Positions 36,261 to 46,987 of a stretch of 64,000 nt of DNA are shown here, piece after piece; position 1 is the stretch's first letter, and each line of letters begins with the position of its first letter. The DNA is from Mauremys mutica (lineage: Eukaryota; Chordata; Testudines; Geoemydidae). The notes beneath the pieces are model-generated. The model saw nothing but the letters and a program-made list of their open reading frames with translations, made no database searches and had not been told where the DNA came from. Both the position numbers and the translations under genes were made by a program. The stretch lies in NCBI RefSeq assembly GCF_020497125.1, contig NC_059073.1, forward strand, positions 9,321,225 through 9,385,224, in the 5' to 3' direction.

Positions 36261-37457
36261 GGGAGATTCTAGGAGCAGCTACATGATCATGGGTTTCTGT
36301 TCCCACCTGACATCTCCAGGTGCAATCCACTAGAATTGCCTGATCACGTGTAAACTTACAAGAGGCTTGGAAAGACTTCCCTACTCTCCCCCCCACCGTC
36401 TACTCTTGTCTCTTTTCCCCTAAAACTCTTGGCCACTAAATCTTAGGTGCCTCCCCACAACATAATTCCAAATGTTTATGCCAAAAATTTGACTCTAAGA
36501 GCTTTGCTCATCCAATCAGGCCAGATAATCATAGCCTGTGACCAACACATCCAATTAATAAGCTCAGCGTGCATACTGCAATATCAAATACTCAAAGCAA
36601 TACTTGAAATGAACAGCCCAGAGGCTGAACTATGATAGCATCAAACGTTTGATGGATAACAGTGGAAATTACAATACAGTCACAAACAAGTTGTCAATAT
36701 TAAAAAGGGATACATTTGATGAAGAAATTGTTTTCTGGGAGCAATTCATCCCTCCATGTCCTAAGTGGTCTTAGCCCTTAGTGGTTGCTAAAAGTCCGAT
36801 GACTCTTTTTTTCTGGATGAGCAGCAGGTGTAAAACCAAGTGAGAAACAATGAGAAAGCAGAGGACCAAACTTAGTACTGGTAGAAACTGATGCAGCTTC
36901 ATTGAAGTCAGTGGAGCTGCACTAGTTGACACCAGCAGAGAATCTGGCAAGAAATTTAAAATAGCAATTCAGAAATCCAACTGAAAAAGAAAATGGCTAT
37001 GAGAAATCACCTCCCTCTGGAGCCAGAAGTGTAAATTATTTGAAATTATGCTTTTAAAGATATGTTTTCTACATGTTTTTGTTTCAGTATAGGTGTTATT
37101 TGTCCCAGTGTTGTGACCAAAGTCTACCTACCTTCTACACACCTAAAATTCCCTGCTGCATTAATGGGACATGGCATTCTTCTTCACTTCTTGTCCTAAT
37201 CTGTTGTGAATTGTTACTATGCACTGTTCATCAGCTAATGTGATCTATCCCAGAAGTGGCTGCATTGCAGCAGTAGGTGGAATGACGCCTATTGTCATTG
37301 TAAATGAATGCAGCCATCTGAGGCTTGTGAAAGTTGTTTGCCCAAAACTCTCTGGTATCTAAAATAGTCAAGTGCCCCAGTGTTTATTAATTACAATGAA
37401 ACTGCTCCCTGATTACTTAAATTCATTTAATGCCCCTCATCTGGTTTGAGTAATAAA

Positions 37458-37530
37458 ATAGTGTGTATGTGTGTATGTGTGTCTGCATATGTGCGTGTGT
37501 GCACACACACATACATACACCCACACACAG
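37458..37530. repeat. GT-then-CA alternating tract
   Basis: (GT)-rich run GTGTGTATGTGTGTATGTGT switching to CACACACACATACATACACC and CACACACA. The two halves are inverted, so the tract can form a hairpin or alternating purine-pyrimidine Z-DNA. It sits about 110 bp from the cruciform MITE. Confidence 0.85.
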
Positions 37531-37639
37531 AATATTCATTTTTAAAAGTCCCGTGTTTAACTATTTTAGTTCATAAACTTGGTAACAGATTTAATTGAAC
37601 ACTCATGCTTTCCACGCTGGAGCTGCTCTGTAAATCTGA

Positions 37640-37934
37640 GCCCTGGTCTACACTAAGCTCGGGGGTCGAACTAGGGTACGCGAATTCAGCTACGTGAATA
37701 ACGTAGCTGAATTCGAACTACCCTAGTTCGACTTACTTACCCGTCCAGACGCCGCGGAAGCGAACTCCGCGGCTCGAAGGTCGACTCCGGCAACTCCTCC
37801 TGCCGCGGTGGAGTACCGGAGTTCGAACTAGCGCTTCCGGGGTTCAAACTGTCGCGTCTAGATCAGACGCGATAGTTCGAACTCCGAGCAGTCGAACTCG
37901 CCGCGTCGACCGTCCCGGTAAGTGTAAACGTGGC
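37640..37934 (+). mobile_element. Cruciform MITE, copy 2
   Basis: About 295 bp with TGA on both sides; ends GCCCTGGTCTACACTAAG and AAGTGTAAACGTGGCC are inverted relatives. Perfect hairpin: outer 14-bp stem 37665-37678 with 37719-37732, inner 14-bp stem 37682-37695 with 37701-37714, 5-base loop. Further stems: GCCGCGGA/TCCGCGGC (37751-37773) and TCGCGTCT/AGACGCGA around 37860. CpG-rich, so probably young or methylation-sheltered. Homologous to 26870-27170 in opposite orientation. Confidence 0.75.
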
Positions 37935-38945
37935 CTGAGGAAGATGCACCATAAGCCCTCCTCTCAATGACAAGTAGAACCCAGCCTTACTTACAGAGGT
38001 GCAGCAGTGTTAATAGATGTACAGAAATACATTGGAAGGGCTATTTAAATATTGTCAAATAGTACAACTGAGATTCTGCTTTTGCACATATGGATGGTTT
38101 CCATTCCTGGCCAATGGGTATTGCAAGAGTGCATCCAAGGGCAGAATTTGGCTTTAAATGCTCTGCTTCTAATCTTATCACCTTGACATTGGTAGGTTTT
38201 GACTACTCTCTTTAGCTTGTGGGGTATATTCTATTCACAACTATATCACTAGGAAATCCCAAGAGCTAAGGGGATCAGAGCTAAGAGCCCAGGTCAGGTT
38301 AGCCAAGTCAGACAAAAGGAGGTCAGCTGCAAGATTATCATGTGGCTGGAGAATCTGCTTACTCCAGGAGTTGAGATGCTGGCATGAGGCTGCTTCTTGA
38401 AACGTCAAGTCCTTTTATAAGTATCAAAAATATCCTGCCTCAGGAAAAGTGTTTGACTTCAGTAGTAAAATGAGTCACTAGTACAGTGCAATGTTTTCTG
38501 TGTGTCTGTGTGCATGTCTGTGTTTTTCACTCGCTTTTGGGCAAACTTTTTGGTGATGTTGCTCTTTCCGAACTCCAGCTTGTAACATTTTTGAAAGCCC
38601 AAGCCACATTATTGCCTTTGATTTCTACGACAAAATGCCTCATTTAAGGCTAATAAATTAAACATACGGGAATGGCAGAGGGAGAAAAATTAGCTGCAAA
38701 CATCTGCACCAACCTAATAGTTGATTTGCCTATGGAAAACCCTGCTGCCATGGAGACAGAATTACAGAGCTTGTTTCACTAGGAGGGAAAAAGAGTGTGA
38801 GAGAGAATATGAACGGCCTGGAGGGAGAATGAGACAGAGAGGGAAGATGAGGAAAATGCAGGGAGAATGGAAAGTGAAGAGATCCAGTCCGCCAGCAAAC
38901 CCTAGATTCCAGTATACTGCTGAGTCACAGACCCATAATTCTCAC

Positions 38946-39096
38946 CCCATCCGAGACACAAGAAGCGCTTGCGAATGATGCGGTTCCGTAACCTGCCCGT
39001 CACAGCCATGTAGGATTGCCAGGCCTCTGTCAGCACCCAACAGAAAGAGGAGAGGAAGAAGAAATGCAGGAAAGCTGCCACCAGTGTGCATATCAC
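38946..39096 (-). CDS. ADGRB1: ADGRB1 exon: ECL1, TM3, ICL2, start of TM4
   Basis: Internal exon of 151 bp, entering in phase 0 and leaving after one base of a Gly codon. Acceptor CATCTCCAG, donor G|GTGAGA. It begins [20 protein letters not shown] and continues through [14 protein letters not shown] and [17 protein letters not shown]. The Cys at exon residue 3 is the expected TM3-side partner of the conserved GPCR disulfide. The basic [10 protein letters not shown] stretch is intracellular loop 2, the usual G-protein contact. The BAI-family motif [10 protein letters not shown] is intact. Confidence 0.96.
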
Positions 39097-39224
39097 CTGG
39101 AGATGGGAGGAAAGGGATACAGGTGAGATTAGCAGCAGGGAAGGGGAACAGCTTCCAAACCGCGTTCTAGAAGGAAGCTCGCCGCAGTCAGACAATGAAA
39201 AGATGCACCTCACCTTCAAGGTCC

Positions 39225-39350
39225 TGATTCAGCAAACCACTGAAGCACGTGCTTGAACTTTAAGCATCCCATTGAAGGCACTGGGACTTGAGCATATGCT
39301 TAAAGTTTGGCATGTGCATAAGAGTTTTGCTGAATTGGAGTCCAAGTGCA
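39225..39350. repeat. Palindromic repeat, TTAAGCATATG type
   Basis: CCTGATTCAGCAAACCAC at the left pairs with GTTTTGCTGAATTGG at the right; GTGCTTGAACTTTAAGCATC and GAGCATATGCTTAAAG form inner arms around CCCATTGAAGGCACTGGGAC. Same family as 11470-11660. Confidence 0.6.
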
Positions 39351-39436
39351 TCCCGGGGGGAGAGGGGGGATTCTTGTCCTGTCCGTGTCAACGGGATTTT
39401 TGTCCTTAACTTCAGTGGGATCAGGATTATGATTAT

Positions 39437-39474
39437 GATTTATTTATTTATTTATTTATCTATTTATTTTTTTC
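39437..39474. repeat. (ATTT)n microsatellite
   Basis: About eight TTTA units with one TCTA interruption, followed by a T run. Confidence 0.9.
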
Positions 39475-40320
39475 CCCAAAAACAGCTTGTAGATCTGGGT
39501 GAAATTTTCAAAAATTCAAAAAGTTGACTCAACATTTTCCAGAAAAAATTCCAAATCATTCCCATAAGAAAGTCACTATTTTCTGGCCAATTCTACAAAT
39601 TCTCCATGTTACTGATTTCATCTTAGGCCAGCATGATTTTGCCATCCTGGCCAACAGTTTATCTGGGAGAGAGAATGGTGTTTTGCTTCCAGATTTTCCA
39701 GCATCCCAAAGAGGTGCATTAGATTTTCCAGGCACTTTTACCTTTATCAGAGTTTAATATAAAAATCTGGGGAGTGGAGACAGTGAGGAGCTGAGCAGGT
39801 CTGAATTTCATGCTTCCAGTGAGAATGAAATCCTGCATTTATCTACAAAATAGGAAGCTGAAGGGGAATCTTCTCCCACATTGCCTCATGGCTACATCAC
39901 CCCAGCATACCATGGAAAGGCCAAGTATAAGGATGAGAAAGTGAATGTGATTCTCTATGGTCAACTCAGCCCTCAGCCTCTCTGGGGAGACTACGAGATC
40001 ATACTTGGGGCACCTCTCCCGCTGCCCATGTCTTGCTAGCTACACTTCTATTTATAGCACGCAAGCTATAAATAGCAGGTAAGTCAACCAAAGGTGGAAA
40101 TTACACTTTCCAGCTCTAGCGCAGACATACTCATTGTTCATCAAGAAGTCTCGAGATAGCAAGAACCTTTTTCCATTGCTACACCATGCTGAGTTCAAAC
40201 CAGCAACTTTCACAGGAGAGACGGCTACTCAAACCAATTTACCAAGCTGTTCTGCTAGACTGCATACAGGCTTCTTACACTTCTCTTTTTGAAGAAAAGA
40301 TTTTTTTTCCTTTGCAACAG

Positions 40321-41640
40321 ATAGATTCATAGACTTTAAGGCCAGAAGGGACCTTTGTGATCATCTAGTCTGACCGTATGTGTAACACAGGCCAGAGAAC
40401 TGCCCCAAAATAATTCCTAGAGCAGGTCTTTTAGAAAAACACCCAGTCCTGATTTAAAAATTGTCAGTCATGGAGAATCCACCATCCCCCTTGGTACGTT
40501 CTTCCAGTGGTTAATTATCCTCACTGTTAAAAAATAATGCCTTATTTCCAGTCAGAATTTCTCTAGCTTCTACTTCCAGCCATTGGATCATGCTAGACCT
40601 TGCTCTGCTAGATTGAAAAGCCCATCATTAAATATTTGTTCCACATGTAGATACTGATAGACTGTGATCACGTCACCACTTAACCTTCTCTTTGTTCAGC
40701 TAAATAGATTGAGCTCTGTCGCTATATACCATGTTTCCTACTCCTTTAGTCATTTTCGTGGCTCTTCTCTGAATCCTCTCCAATTTACCAACATCCTTCT
40801 TGAGCAATGGGCACCAAAACTGGACACGGAATTCCAGCAGGGGTCACACCAGTGACCAATACAGATGTAAAATAATCTCTCTACTCTTACAAGAGATTCT
40901 CCTGTTTTTCCAACCCAAGATCACATTAGTTCTTTTGGCCACAGCATCACACTGGGAGTTCATGTTCAGCTGATCCACCATGACCCCCAAATTTTTTTCC
41001 AGAATCATTGCTTCCCAGGATAAAGTGCCACATCCTGTAAATATGGCCAACATTCTTTGTTCCCAGATGTATACAGTTACATTTGGCCATATTAAAATGC
41101 ATGTTTTATGCTTGTGCCCAGCTTACCAAGTGATCTAGATCATTATGAATCAGTGACCTGTCCCCTTCATTATTCACCACTCTCCCAATTTTTGTGTCAT
41201 CTGCAAACTTTATCAGTGATGATTTGACGTTTTCTTTAAGTGATTTATAAAGATGTTAAATAGCATAGAGCCAAGAACCAGTGCTTGAGACACCCCACTG
41301 GAAACACACCTGCTCAATGACAATTCCCTGTTTATAATTATATTTTGAGACCTAACAGTTAGCCAGTTTTTAATCCGTTTCATGTGTGCCATATTAACTT
41401 TGTATCACTCTAGTTTTTTAATCAAATATCATGCAGTACCAAGTCAAATGCTTAACAGAAATCTAACTATATTATGTCAATACTATTAAATATATCCACC
41501 AAACTTGTAATCTCATCAAAAATGATATCGAGTTAGTTTGACAGAATTTATTTTCCATAAACCCATGTCAATTTGCATTAATTACATCACCCTCCTTTCG
41601 TTCTTTATTAATGGAGTCCTAATTAATACCACATAATCGT
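40321..41640 (-). pseudogene. CR1 LINE reverse-transcriptase pseudogene, antisense
   Basis: The 3' end (AGATTCATAGACTTTAAGGC, CATCTAGTCTGACC) is at the left. Reading the minus strand, the RT palm motifs can be followed across frameshifts and stops: motif A near YFDYSKAFD (about 41450-41530), a WL..RSQ segment, motif B/C region SSGVSQALVLGSMLFNIFIN, catalytic FADDTKIG (about 41180-41215), then LGVMVDQLNMNSQCD and AKRTNVILG. One of the longest CR1 remnants here; it cannot encode active protein. Confidence 0.85.
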
Positions 41641-42765
41641 GCCTAGAATATATTAATAAACTCACAGACATGAATGTGTGACTGGATAATGCAGGGCTCA
41701 TTCCTTTTGTATTACCTAACAATTATTTAGCCCCTAGCTAGCACTTTCCTCTTTGAGGAGCATTTTGCAAACAGAATCAGATTCTGGCCTTTGGAGTTCC
41801 ACAGGTGGAAATGAGCGACGAATTCACAATATTGAAGCTAATCAATGCCAAAGAAACCCTTGGGGGAAAATGGAGCTGCAAACCCTTGCCAAATTTTCAG
41901 AACTCCATCATCAATAATTCAGTTTTTATAAATTCCTAATTTAGACTCCATGGAGCCCCAACCTTTTCTCTGCATAGTTTCTCTCTCTCTTCCCTACTGG
42001 AGACTAGACGGCTGAGCGGAAATCCAAGAATAACCTTTCTATTTATGGGGTTTCATGCATATTTATGTGCAAAGAACTAATCTGCCTCTTGCAATCACAG
42101 TCAGAAGCCCCCACTAAAGGCTCCGATGAGGGACATCCATAAAATGGGGAGCAAAATCACCAAGGACAAACTAGACCATAACTTTCTACAGAAGAGGGAC
42201 AGAATTAAATAAAGGCACAGGAGCGGCCAAAATTGTTGACATTTTTTTTCCAGGATGAAGTTGATTGTTTAGCGACCAGAGCCAAAGAGGAGCCACAGCT
42301 GTAGTCCTCCAGGTTTATTAAATGGGAAGGAACGTGGAGAGATGCTGTTTTTCATGGCCCTGGCACACACATCTCTTGGCTTCAGCTGAAGTTCCCAGTG
42401 AAAGCCCCTGCAAAGCCATTCTCTCCATCTCTCCCACCCCACTCTACCACTTAACAGACCATGCACGATGCACAAAGACGGCAAGCTTATTGCTTTACTT
42501 TCGCAGCGCACGTTGTACTAGGGAGAGGAGCCAGAGTTGCAAGCCTGGGGACTGAATCCCTCTATTTATCCACAGAAAGTATGACCTGGGCAGCAGCTGC
42601 AGGGAAATGTCTTCCACCCTGGCCCCCAGACATGCCCTAGCGCTGAGCTGAAAGGCCCTCTCTAGGGACCAAAAGGCTAGTCAGTCACCACTGCTCATTC
42701 AGTCCTGGGGCTTCTCCATAATAAAGCTTCAAGAAGAGGCAGCAGGGCCAGCACTGATTTTACAA

Positions 42766-42935
42766 GACCTGGGTTCTAGTCCTGGCTCTGGCACTAGCCC
42801 GCTAGTCCCTTCTCCTCTTTAGGACTTAGTTTCCTGATCTGTAAAATAGGGATCATACAGTACAGTGGCCCCCTCTGTAAAGTGCCTTCAGAGAGATGGA
42901 TGATAAGAGTTGGTTGGTATTATAAAAGGTGAATT
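42766..42935 (+). mobile_element. MIR-like SINE
   Basis: GACCTGGGTTCTAGTCCTGG (tRNA B-box-like), then TTAGTTTCCTGATCTGTAAAA and GTAAAGTGCCTTCAGAGAGA. Order and wording follow MIR-type SINEs; the head is truncated. Confidence 0.7.
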
Positions 42936-43026
42936 AAAGTGCTTTGGCTGGCAATCAGAGTCATTCTGATAGCCTGCTTGATCATACAGAGAAGGAGTGT
43001 ACTTTAGTGGCCACATCAGGGCAACT

Positions 43027-43150
43027 TAGAGTGACCAGACAGCAAGTGTGAAAAATCGGGACAGGAGGTAGGGGGTAATAGGCGCTTATCTAAGATAAAG
43101 TTCCAAATATCGGGACTGTCCCTATAAAATCGGGACATCTGGTCACCCTG
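43027..43150. mobile_element. 125-bp TIR MITE, copy 3
   Basis: TAGAGTGACCAGACAGCAAG ... AAATCGGGACATCTGGTCAC. It aligns over its full length with 32014-32138, including GTGAAAAATCGGGACAGG and AAATATCGGGACTGTCCC. Confidence 0.85.
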
Positions 43151-43757
43151 GGGCAACTGGGTATTCCAACTTTGTCACCAACTCACTCTGTGACCTTGTG
43201 TAAATCACGTAAGCCCTCAGGCTCATATCTCCAAGGTATTTAGGTGTCTGACTCCCATTGATTTGAAATCTAAATTCCGAGGAGGTGCTGGGCCCCCTGG
43301 CCTTAGCTCTGCAATGTGTACAATGGGTCTCATGACACTTTCCTGCGCTAGAGAGGGTGTGAGGAGGCTCTTTTTATTCACGCTTGCAACATACTTTGAG
43401 CTCCGAGGATGAAAGCCAGCCAAGAAGGGCAAAGCATTTACAGTGCTGAGTTTCTGCGGTTCCCACCCCCCCTCCATCTGTCTTTTGGAGTTTTTCGAAG
43501 ATAAAATGGCTCAAGTCTTAGAAACAACCATGCTCCTTTGCTGAGCCATGTGATATCACATTGTTTTTTTCATGAAAGCCCTGAGGATGCTCCCAAATTA
43601 TCAAGAAGCGAGCAAGAGAGAAAATTGAAATCTGCCGTTTAGTGGTGTCTCTGACACATAACTAATTAACAGAGGGAGGCAAAGAGGGAGGAAGGGGAAA
43701 GCTGCCTGAACAGATCATCTCAGTGCTAAATCAGAGAACAAGAAATTTGTCTCCTAC

Positions 43758-43860
43758 CTTATTCCTGGTCTGGGTTTGTCCAATCAGAATGAGAGCATTG
43801 GAGGAAATGATGGACAGGCAGAAGTTGATGAGAATGACAGAGCGTTCTGAGCGGATATAT
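43758..43860 (-). CDS. ADGRB1: ADGRB1 exon: ICL1 and TM2
   Basis: Internal exon of 103 bp. Acceptor CTCTTTGCAG, donor AAG|GTAGGA. It takes one base to complete the Arg codon begun by the TM1 exon (AG+A) and ends in phase 0. It reads [20 protein letters not shown] and continues ...[13 protein letters not shown]: the short first intracellular loop and transmembrane helix 2. The [20 protein letters not shown] block is nearly invariant in BAI receptors. About 8.1 kb of intron separates it from the TM1 exon. Confidence 0.95.
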
Positions 43861-43894
43861 CTGCAAAGAGAAAAGAGGAGGGGGGGGACTATTG

Positions 43895-44130
43895 TATTTT
43901 AATTGGTATTACAGTAGCACCTAAAGGGTGCAACCAGATCAGGGCCCCATTGTGCCAGGAACTGTATATACACCTAGTAAGAGAGAGTCCCCGCCCTAAA
44001 GATTTTATAGTCTCAGTAGACAAAGGAGGGGGGAGGGCAAAGAGGTACAGGGACTTGTCCAAAAGGTCACACCGCAAGTCAGTGGCAGAGCCAGAATGCT
44101 CTAGCCACTAGACAATGCTGTCTTCCTAGA
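43895..44130 (-). mobile_element. MIR-like SINE, antisense
   Basis: Reverse complement carries CTAGTGGCTAGAGCATTCTG (tRNA-like head), CTGCCACTGACTTGCGGTG, GACCTTTTGGACAAGTCCCT and the tail CACAATGGGGCCCTGATCTG. Same family type as 21065-21345. It lies about 35 bp beyond the TM2 exon acceptor. Confidence 0.7.
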
Positions 44131-44164
44131 TGAGACAGGAATATAAACCTTAGAAGTGTATGAG

Positions 44165-44307
44165 CTGACAAATTAGTTGCATCCGACGAAGTGGGTATTC
44201 ACCCACGAAAGCTCATGCTCCAAAACGTCTGTTAGTCTATAAGGTGCCACAGGACTCTTTGCTGCTTTTACAGATCCAGACTAACACGGCTACCCCTCTG
44301 ATACTTG
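44165..44307 (+). mobile_element. Penelope-like 3' end
   Basis: GCATCCGACGAAGTGGGTAT, CACGAAAGCTCATGCTCCAA, GTTAGTCTATAAGGTGCCAC and GACTAACACGGCTACCCCTC: the frequent turtle 3' end shared with 46474-46765 and 58222-58362. Confidence 0.65.
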
Positions 44308-45670
44308 ACAAATTAGTGGCGTACTCAGTCGCTGCCAGTGGCAAAAGCTGGATGCTTTAGGGGAAAGCACAGGACCCCAATTGTACAATACTACACTATG
44401 TGAGGGTGAAGTTTCTTCCTGACCCCAGGTAGTGATCAGCTGGCGCCCTGAAGGACAAAGATTGAAAGCCCCTGTAATTTTTATCCTAGCTACTGTCAGT
44501 ACAGATGCTATTCCTATTCATATAAATATCTAAACCTTTTCTGAAACTTGCTAAGTGCTAAAAGTTCTCTTCAGTTCAAATGATGTGAAAGGGGCCTTGA
44601 AAAGCAGCTTTAAACAACAACGCAGACGTGCTAAGATTTCCAAATCAGTCACAGAGCCACAGGCATGCAGGCTATCCAAGGATATTACAAATAAATGCAT
44701 TTTCTCAACAAACTGCTTGAAAATCAACTCCCCCCCCTTTGCTTAACCTGACAAGGCGTCCCTGAAACAGAAAATAATCATTGATTGGTTTCTAAAGGTG
44801 CTGCTGATACCCTTTCCACAGGAGTTGGGGGGCACGAATGCCCTCAAAAAACAGGCCAGTCGTGTACGTGCCTGAGTAAGGATTTTGGCACTGGACTCTA
44901 GGAATCCACAGTAGCAACTCTTGCCTTTAGCACCGCCCGGCCTCAAGTCGTTACTCCATTCTGATTATCAATGCACAGCACAGCTATGTCTTGCTCCTGA
45001 ATTGCGTGTGTGCAATCTAATTAAACCCGCTCATTATTTGGGGGAGATTTCTCAGTACATTTTTAATTACTTAATAAAAAGAAAAGAAAACATAACGAAA
45101 TGCACAAAAAAGAAAGTGACTGCGTTACTCAGCAATCGATTTAGGGCCCAGTCCCACGCATGAGTCACTTTACTCATCCAAGTACTCCCACTGCCATTGG
45201 TGGGCGTTTGCCTGAGTAGAAACAGGACCTTGGGCCCATGGAAATTAGAGAGTGAAGATTTCTCTCTAAAGTGTGTATTCCAGCATGTTGCCTAGTCATT
45301 TAATATAATTTGGGGCAACAGTAAATATGTTGGGCTTTGTGTACGGAGTTCTGGATTCCTTGCCGGTCCAGCAAAGCAGCATTCGCTACTCAGTGCTCCA
45401 GGTGCCCGGGCTTTGTTGAGTGGGACCATGTGCTGTTGGTACACAGCCTGCATCCTTCAACTCCACTTTACTTCCCTTTCCGTTTTGCGTTCAGGCAACT
45501 ATCAAGGCTCAGTGTGAACTCCAGCTGTGCTACTGTGACACTGAGAGTCACTGGGTTTATGTTGAAAGCAGCCATCAGCCCAAACTTCTGAGACTCGGGT
45601 CTCGAGTTCTCACTGAAACTAGGCCCTCAGCCAGCTCTTCCCAAAACGCATCCTCCCCCCATAAAGCCTC

Positions 45671-45782
45671 TCTTGGAAACCAGCCTGCAGCCAGCTTGCT
45701 CGGAAATTCAGTTTCCCTTGAAAACCGAGTCCAATCTTTTCCCAATATCCACCTCAAATTCACCTCAGCTCAGTCCTCAGGC
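45671..45782. repeat. Unclassified repeat, copy 1
   Basis: CTTGGAAACCAGCCTGCAGC, GCTTGCTCGGAAATTCAG, GTCCAATCTTTTCCC and ATCCACCTCAAATTCACCTC align with 50756-50886. It may be part of a longer element, since flanks on both sides (45420-45840) have similar texture. Family unknown to me. Confidence 0.6.
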
Positions 45783-46171
45783 TCTCTCTGACTCCCCGTT
45801 CCAATCTAGGCGCAATGTTGACACACACTGGGGCTGGGTTTATTGACAGGTGAATCCAGCATGTGTCTCAATGCAAATATTCTGGAAGGCTCTAGTCAGC
45901 AAGCATCCCCCTCGTTCAGCACAGATATGCTCCATGCCAAGGAATCACCACTGCAGCTTCCAGCTCTGAACCACCAACCCTCTGCTGCTGCACACAGGAA
46001 GCAGGAGGCAGCACCTTGCCACAGAGGGTGGTGGAACAAGGAGCCTACATGGCTTGGGGCGGTGGGGGTCCTGGCAAGGGGCAGCAAGCGAGTCTGGCTT
46101 GGCTTTGCCTAGAAGCTGCAATCTGGTACCGCCACTTAGCAGCCACAGACCTTACTGCTTGCAACACATTG

Positions 46172-46347
46172 GGGGGAGGGATAGCTCAGTGGCTTGAGCA
46201 TTGGCCTGCTAACTCAGGGTTGTGAGCTCAATCCTTGAGGGGGCCACTTAGGAATCTGGGGCAAAAATTGGTCTTGCTAGTGAAGGCAGGGGCTGGACTC
46301 AATAACCTTCCAGTTCTAGGAGATTGGTATATCTCTAATTATTACCT
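46172..46347 (+). mobile_element. tRNA-derived turtle SINE (Cry-type)
   Basis: GGGAGGGATAGCTCAGTGGC (box A) and GGTTGTGAGCTCAATCC (box B, about 46218-46234) form a Pol III promoter. The body GGGGCCACTTAGGAATCTGG and the tail GGACTCAATAACCTTCCAG follow; the last resembles a LINE-type 3' end. This is the SINE type I associate with cryptodiran turtles. Not a tRNA gene: the 3' half does not form a tRNA. Confidence 0.8.
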
Positions 46348-46473
46348 TTTATTACCCCCTGGAAGCTACTTTTAACCCAGGACACTGGCCAGTCCAGAAG
46401 GCATGAGACACCCTAGGGCTTGGCTGCAGTCTGCCAAGTTAAACATTGTTTGAACAGCCACAAAACTTTCACA

Positions 46474-46765
46474 GGTTTCAGAGTAGCAGCCGTGTTAGTC
46501 TGTATCAGCAAAAAGACTGAGGAGTCCTTGTGGCACCTTAGAGACTAGCACATTTATTTGTGCATAAGCTTTCATGGGCTAAAGCCCACTTCGTAGGATG
46601 CATGCAGTGGAAAATACAGTAGGAAGATATGTATACACAGAGAACGTGAAAAATGGGTGTTGCCATACCAACTGTAACAAGACTAATCAATTAAGGTGGT
46701 CTCTTATCATCAGGAGAAAAAAACCTTTTGTAGTGATAATCAGCTGACAAGAAGGTGTGAGTAAC
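46474..46765 (-). mobile_element. Penelope-like 3' end, antisense, longer copy
   Basis: TTTCAGAGTAGCAGCCGTGT, TAGTCTGTATCAGCAAAAAG, GTGGCACCTTAGAGACTAG and CATAAGCTTTCATGGGCTAA, then GGAAAATACAGTAGGAAGAT and ACCTTTTGTAGTGATAATCA. It is the reverse of the 44.2-kb copy and reaches about 150 bp further into the element. Confidence 0.65.
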
Positions 46766-46987
46766 AGTAGGGGGAAAATTAGCTTTCAGTATTATCTCAG
46801 CCCTTGCAAAGGCTAAGAGGGAACTGTAGAGCTGCGGAGACCAGGTAATTTACATGACAGTAGGGATATAGGCATGGGAGAAGGAAGGGGAATAGTTTGG
46901 GGGATTAGAGGGGAGAATTGGGAACCTCTACTCCACCTGGAAACAGTAGACATCAAGGACCACCGAGGATGCTGCCAATTGTCTTGG

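Larger units (their letters stand above)
34665..38945 (-). other. ADGRB1: Intron between TM3 exon and TM4 exon
   Basis: A 4.3-kb intron with a SINE piece next to the TM4 exon, an antisense CR1, a GT/CA tract and the second cruciform MITE. 36300-37440 and 37950-38900 hold no recognisable gene or repeat apart from a short palindrome near 36880-36950 (TTGAAGTCAGTGGAGCTGCA). Confidence 0.7.
39097..43757 (-). other. ADGRB1: Intron between TM2 exon and TM3 exon
   Basis: A 4.7-kb intron. It carries a TTAAGCACGTG-type palindrome (39225-39350), an ATTT microsatellite, an AT-rich block (39500-39760), the 1.3-kb CR1 pseudogene, a MIR-like SINE and a TIR MITE. 43500-43700, next to the TM2 exon, is repeat-free and AT-rich (CATAACTAATTAACAGAGGG) and may be conserved. 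Confidence 0.7.

Noticed and set aside
46172..46347. tRNA gene
   Set aside because: Has A and B boxes but no cloverleaf 3' half; continues into a SINE body and a LINE-like tail.
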